In this document: one piece after another, positions 63,682 through 64,000 of the stretch
Layout of the letters: each line of letters opens with the position of its first letter
How positions within the stretch are numbered: the first letter of the stretch is position 1
Assembly (NCBI RefSeq): GCF_037024155.1
Contig: NZ_JAYKTS010000015.1
Location: 1 to 64,000, forward strand
Source: Bacillus sp. 2205SS5-2
GTDB taxonomy: Bacteria > Bacillota > Bacilli > Bacillales > Bacillaceae_K
Direction: 5' to 3'
Length of the DNA: 64,000 nucleotides
Position numbers and translations under genes: made by a program
The notes under the pieces: model-generated
The model's database searches: none
What the model saw: only the letters and a program-made list of their open reading frames with translations
What the model was told of the DNA's origin: nothing

Positions 63682-64000
63682 ATGAAATTTGACGTAGTAG
63701 TTATCGGCGGGGGCCCATCTGGACTTATGGCTGCCATTGCAGCCGGTGAACATGGTGGAAAGGTTCTGCTGATTGATAAAGGAAATAAACTGGGGAGAAA
63801 ATTAGCGATTTCTGGTGGTGGACGCTGTAATGTCACGAATCGTTTACCAGTAGAAGAAATTATTAAACATATCCCCGGGAATGGTCGTTTTTTATTTAGC
63901 GCTTTTTCCGTCTTTAATAATGAAGATATAATTACTTTTTTCGAAAAGCTAGGGGTAGAGCTCAAGGAGGAAGATCACGGACGAATGTTTCCCGTATCGA
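63682..64000 (+). CDS. ytfP: HI0933-family flavoprotein YtfP (5' part only)
   Basis: The first 106 residues of an NAD(P)/FAD-dependent oxidoreductase. The dinucleotide-binding motif [18 protein letters not shown] is at residues 5-22, and [17 protein letters not shown] is the HI0933/YhiN-type signature. The function of the family is uncertain. The gene runs off the end of the window. Position after murJ (ytgP) matches B. subtilis. Confidence 0.93.
   Translation, partial: MKFDVVVIGGGPSGLMAAIAAGEHGGKVLLIDKGNKLGRKLAISGGGRCNVTNRLPVEEIIKHIPGNGRFLFSAFSVFNNEDIITFFEKLGVELKEEDHGRMFPVS

Noticed and set aside
63441-63965. A 174-codon minus-strand frame at the right edge
   Set aside because: It is antisense to the clear ytfP start and runs through a MITE copy.

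Overview
The window is a low-GC Gram-positive chromosome segment from a spore-forming member of the Bacillaceae. Three things point there: an alpha/beta-type small acid-soluble spore protein, bacillithiol-linked BrxC, and a gene order that from memory follows the Bacillus subtilis thiI-ezrA-rpsD-tyrS-acsA/acuABC-ccpA-ytx-ytp-yto-ytm-ytl-pepV-ytgP-ytfP region. Divergence from B. subtilis proteins and the added or missing genes show that it is not B. subtilis itself. There are no rRNA or tRNA genes and no CRISPR array.

Layout. 1-0.7 kb: end of a frameshifted IS1634-type transposase. 0.9-9.3 kb: spore protein, the nifZ-thiI sulfur-transfer pair, ezrA with a small membrane gene, refZ, a free-methionine sulfoxide reductase and methionine gamma-lyase. 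9.4-14.8 kb: diguanylate cyclase dgcP, rpsD with an S4-type leader, and tyrS behind a tyrosine T-box. 15-26.9 kb: a class A penicillin-binding protein, acsA facing acuABC (acetyl-CoA synthetase and its acetylation switch), ccpA-motP-motS and DAHP synthase. 27-36.9 kb: an FtsA-like actin-fold protein, brxC, ytxH and ytxG (with a sigma-B-type promoter), an M29 aminopeptidase, a membrane protein, a broken or frameshifting IS630 transposase and murC. 37-50.5 kb: nicotinate phosphoribosyltransferase, sftA, ytpQ, ytpP, a PfoR-type PTS IIC, and a run of small housekeeping genes (ytoQ, DUF84, ytoP, ytzB, ytnP, trmB, ytzH, ytmP). 50.8-64 kb: thpR-ytlQ-ytlR-amyX, ytkP, pepV-dat, ytzE, an RsuA-type pseudouridine synthase, a small Gly-rich gene with a GC-rich repeat array behind it, murJ and the start of ytfP.

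The genes are mostly housekeeping: division (ezrA, refZ, sftA, FtsA-like), wall synthesis (PBP, murC, murJ, dat), carbon control (ccpA, acs/acu), sulfur and thiol redox (nifZ, thiI, megL, msr, brxC), and translation (rpsD, tyrS, trmB).

The unusual material is between the genes. A family of 130-180 bp elements occurs as about thirteen more or less complete copies plus fragments. Its members share related terminal inverted repeats beginning GGCTSTTTTCG, and several are flanked by perfect 8-bp direct repeats (TTGATTAT, TTTGAATA, TTCAACAA, TTTAATAA). This looks like a miniature inverted-repeat transposable element (MITE) mobilised by an ISL3-type transposase. Three copies sit exactly on stop codons. 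A second, 230-bp element of the same end type lies inside the 5' leader of the IS630 transposase. A separate GC-rich hairpin family forms an A-B-B-A' tandem array at 60.9-61.3 kb and appears to have a relative in the acuABC leader. All calls were made by reading the sequence and from memory of protein families; no database search was run.
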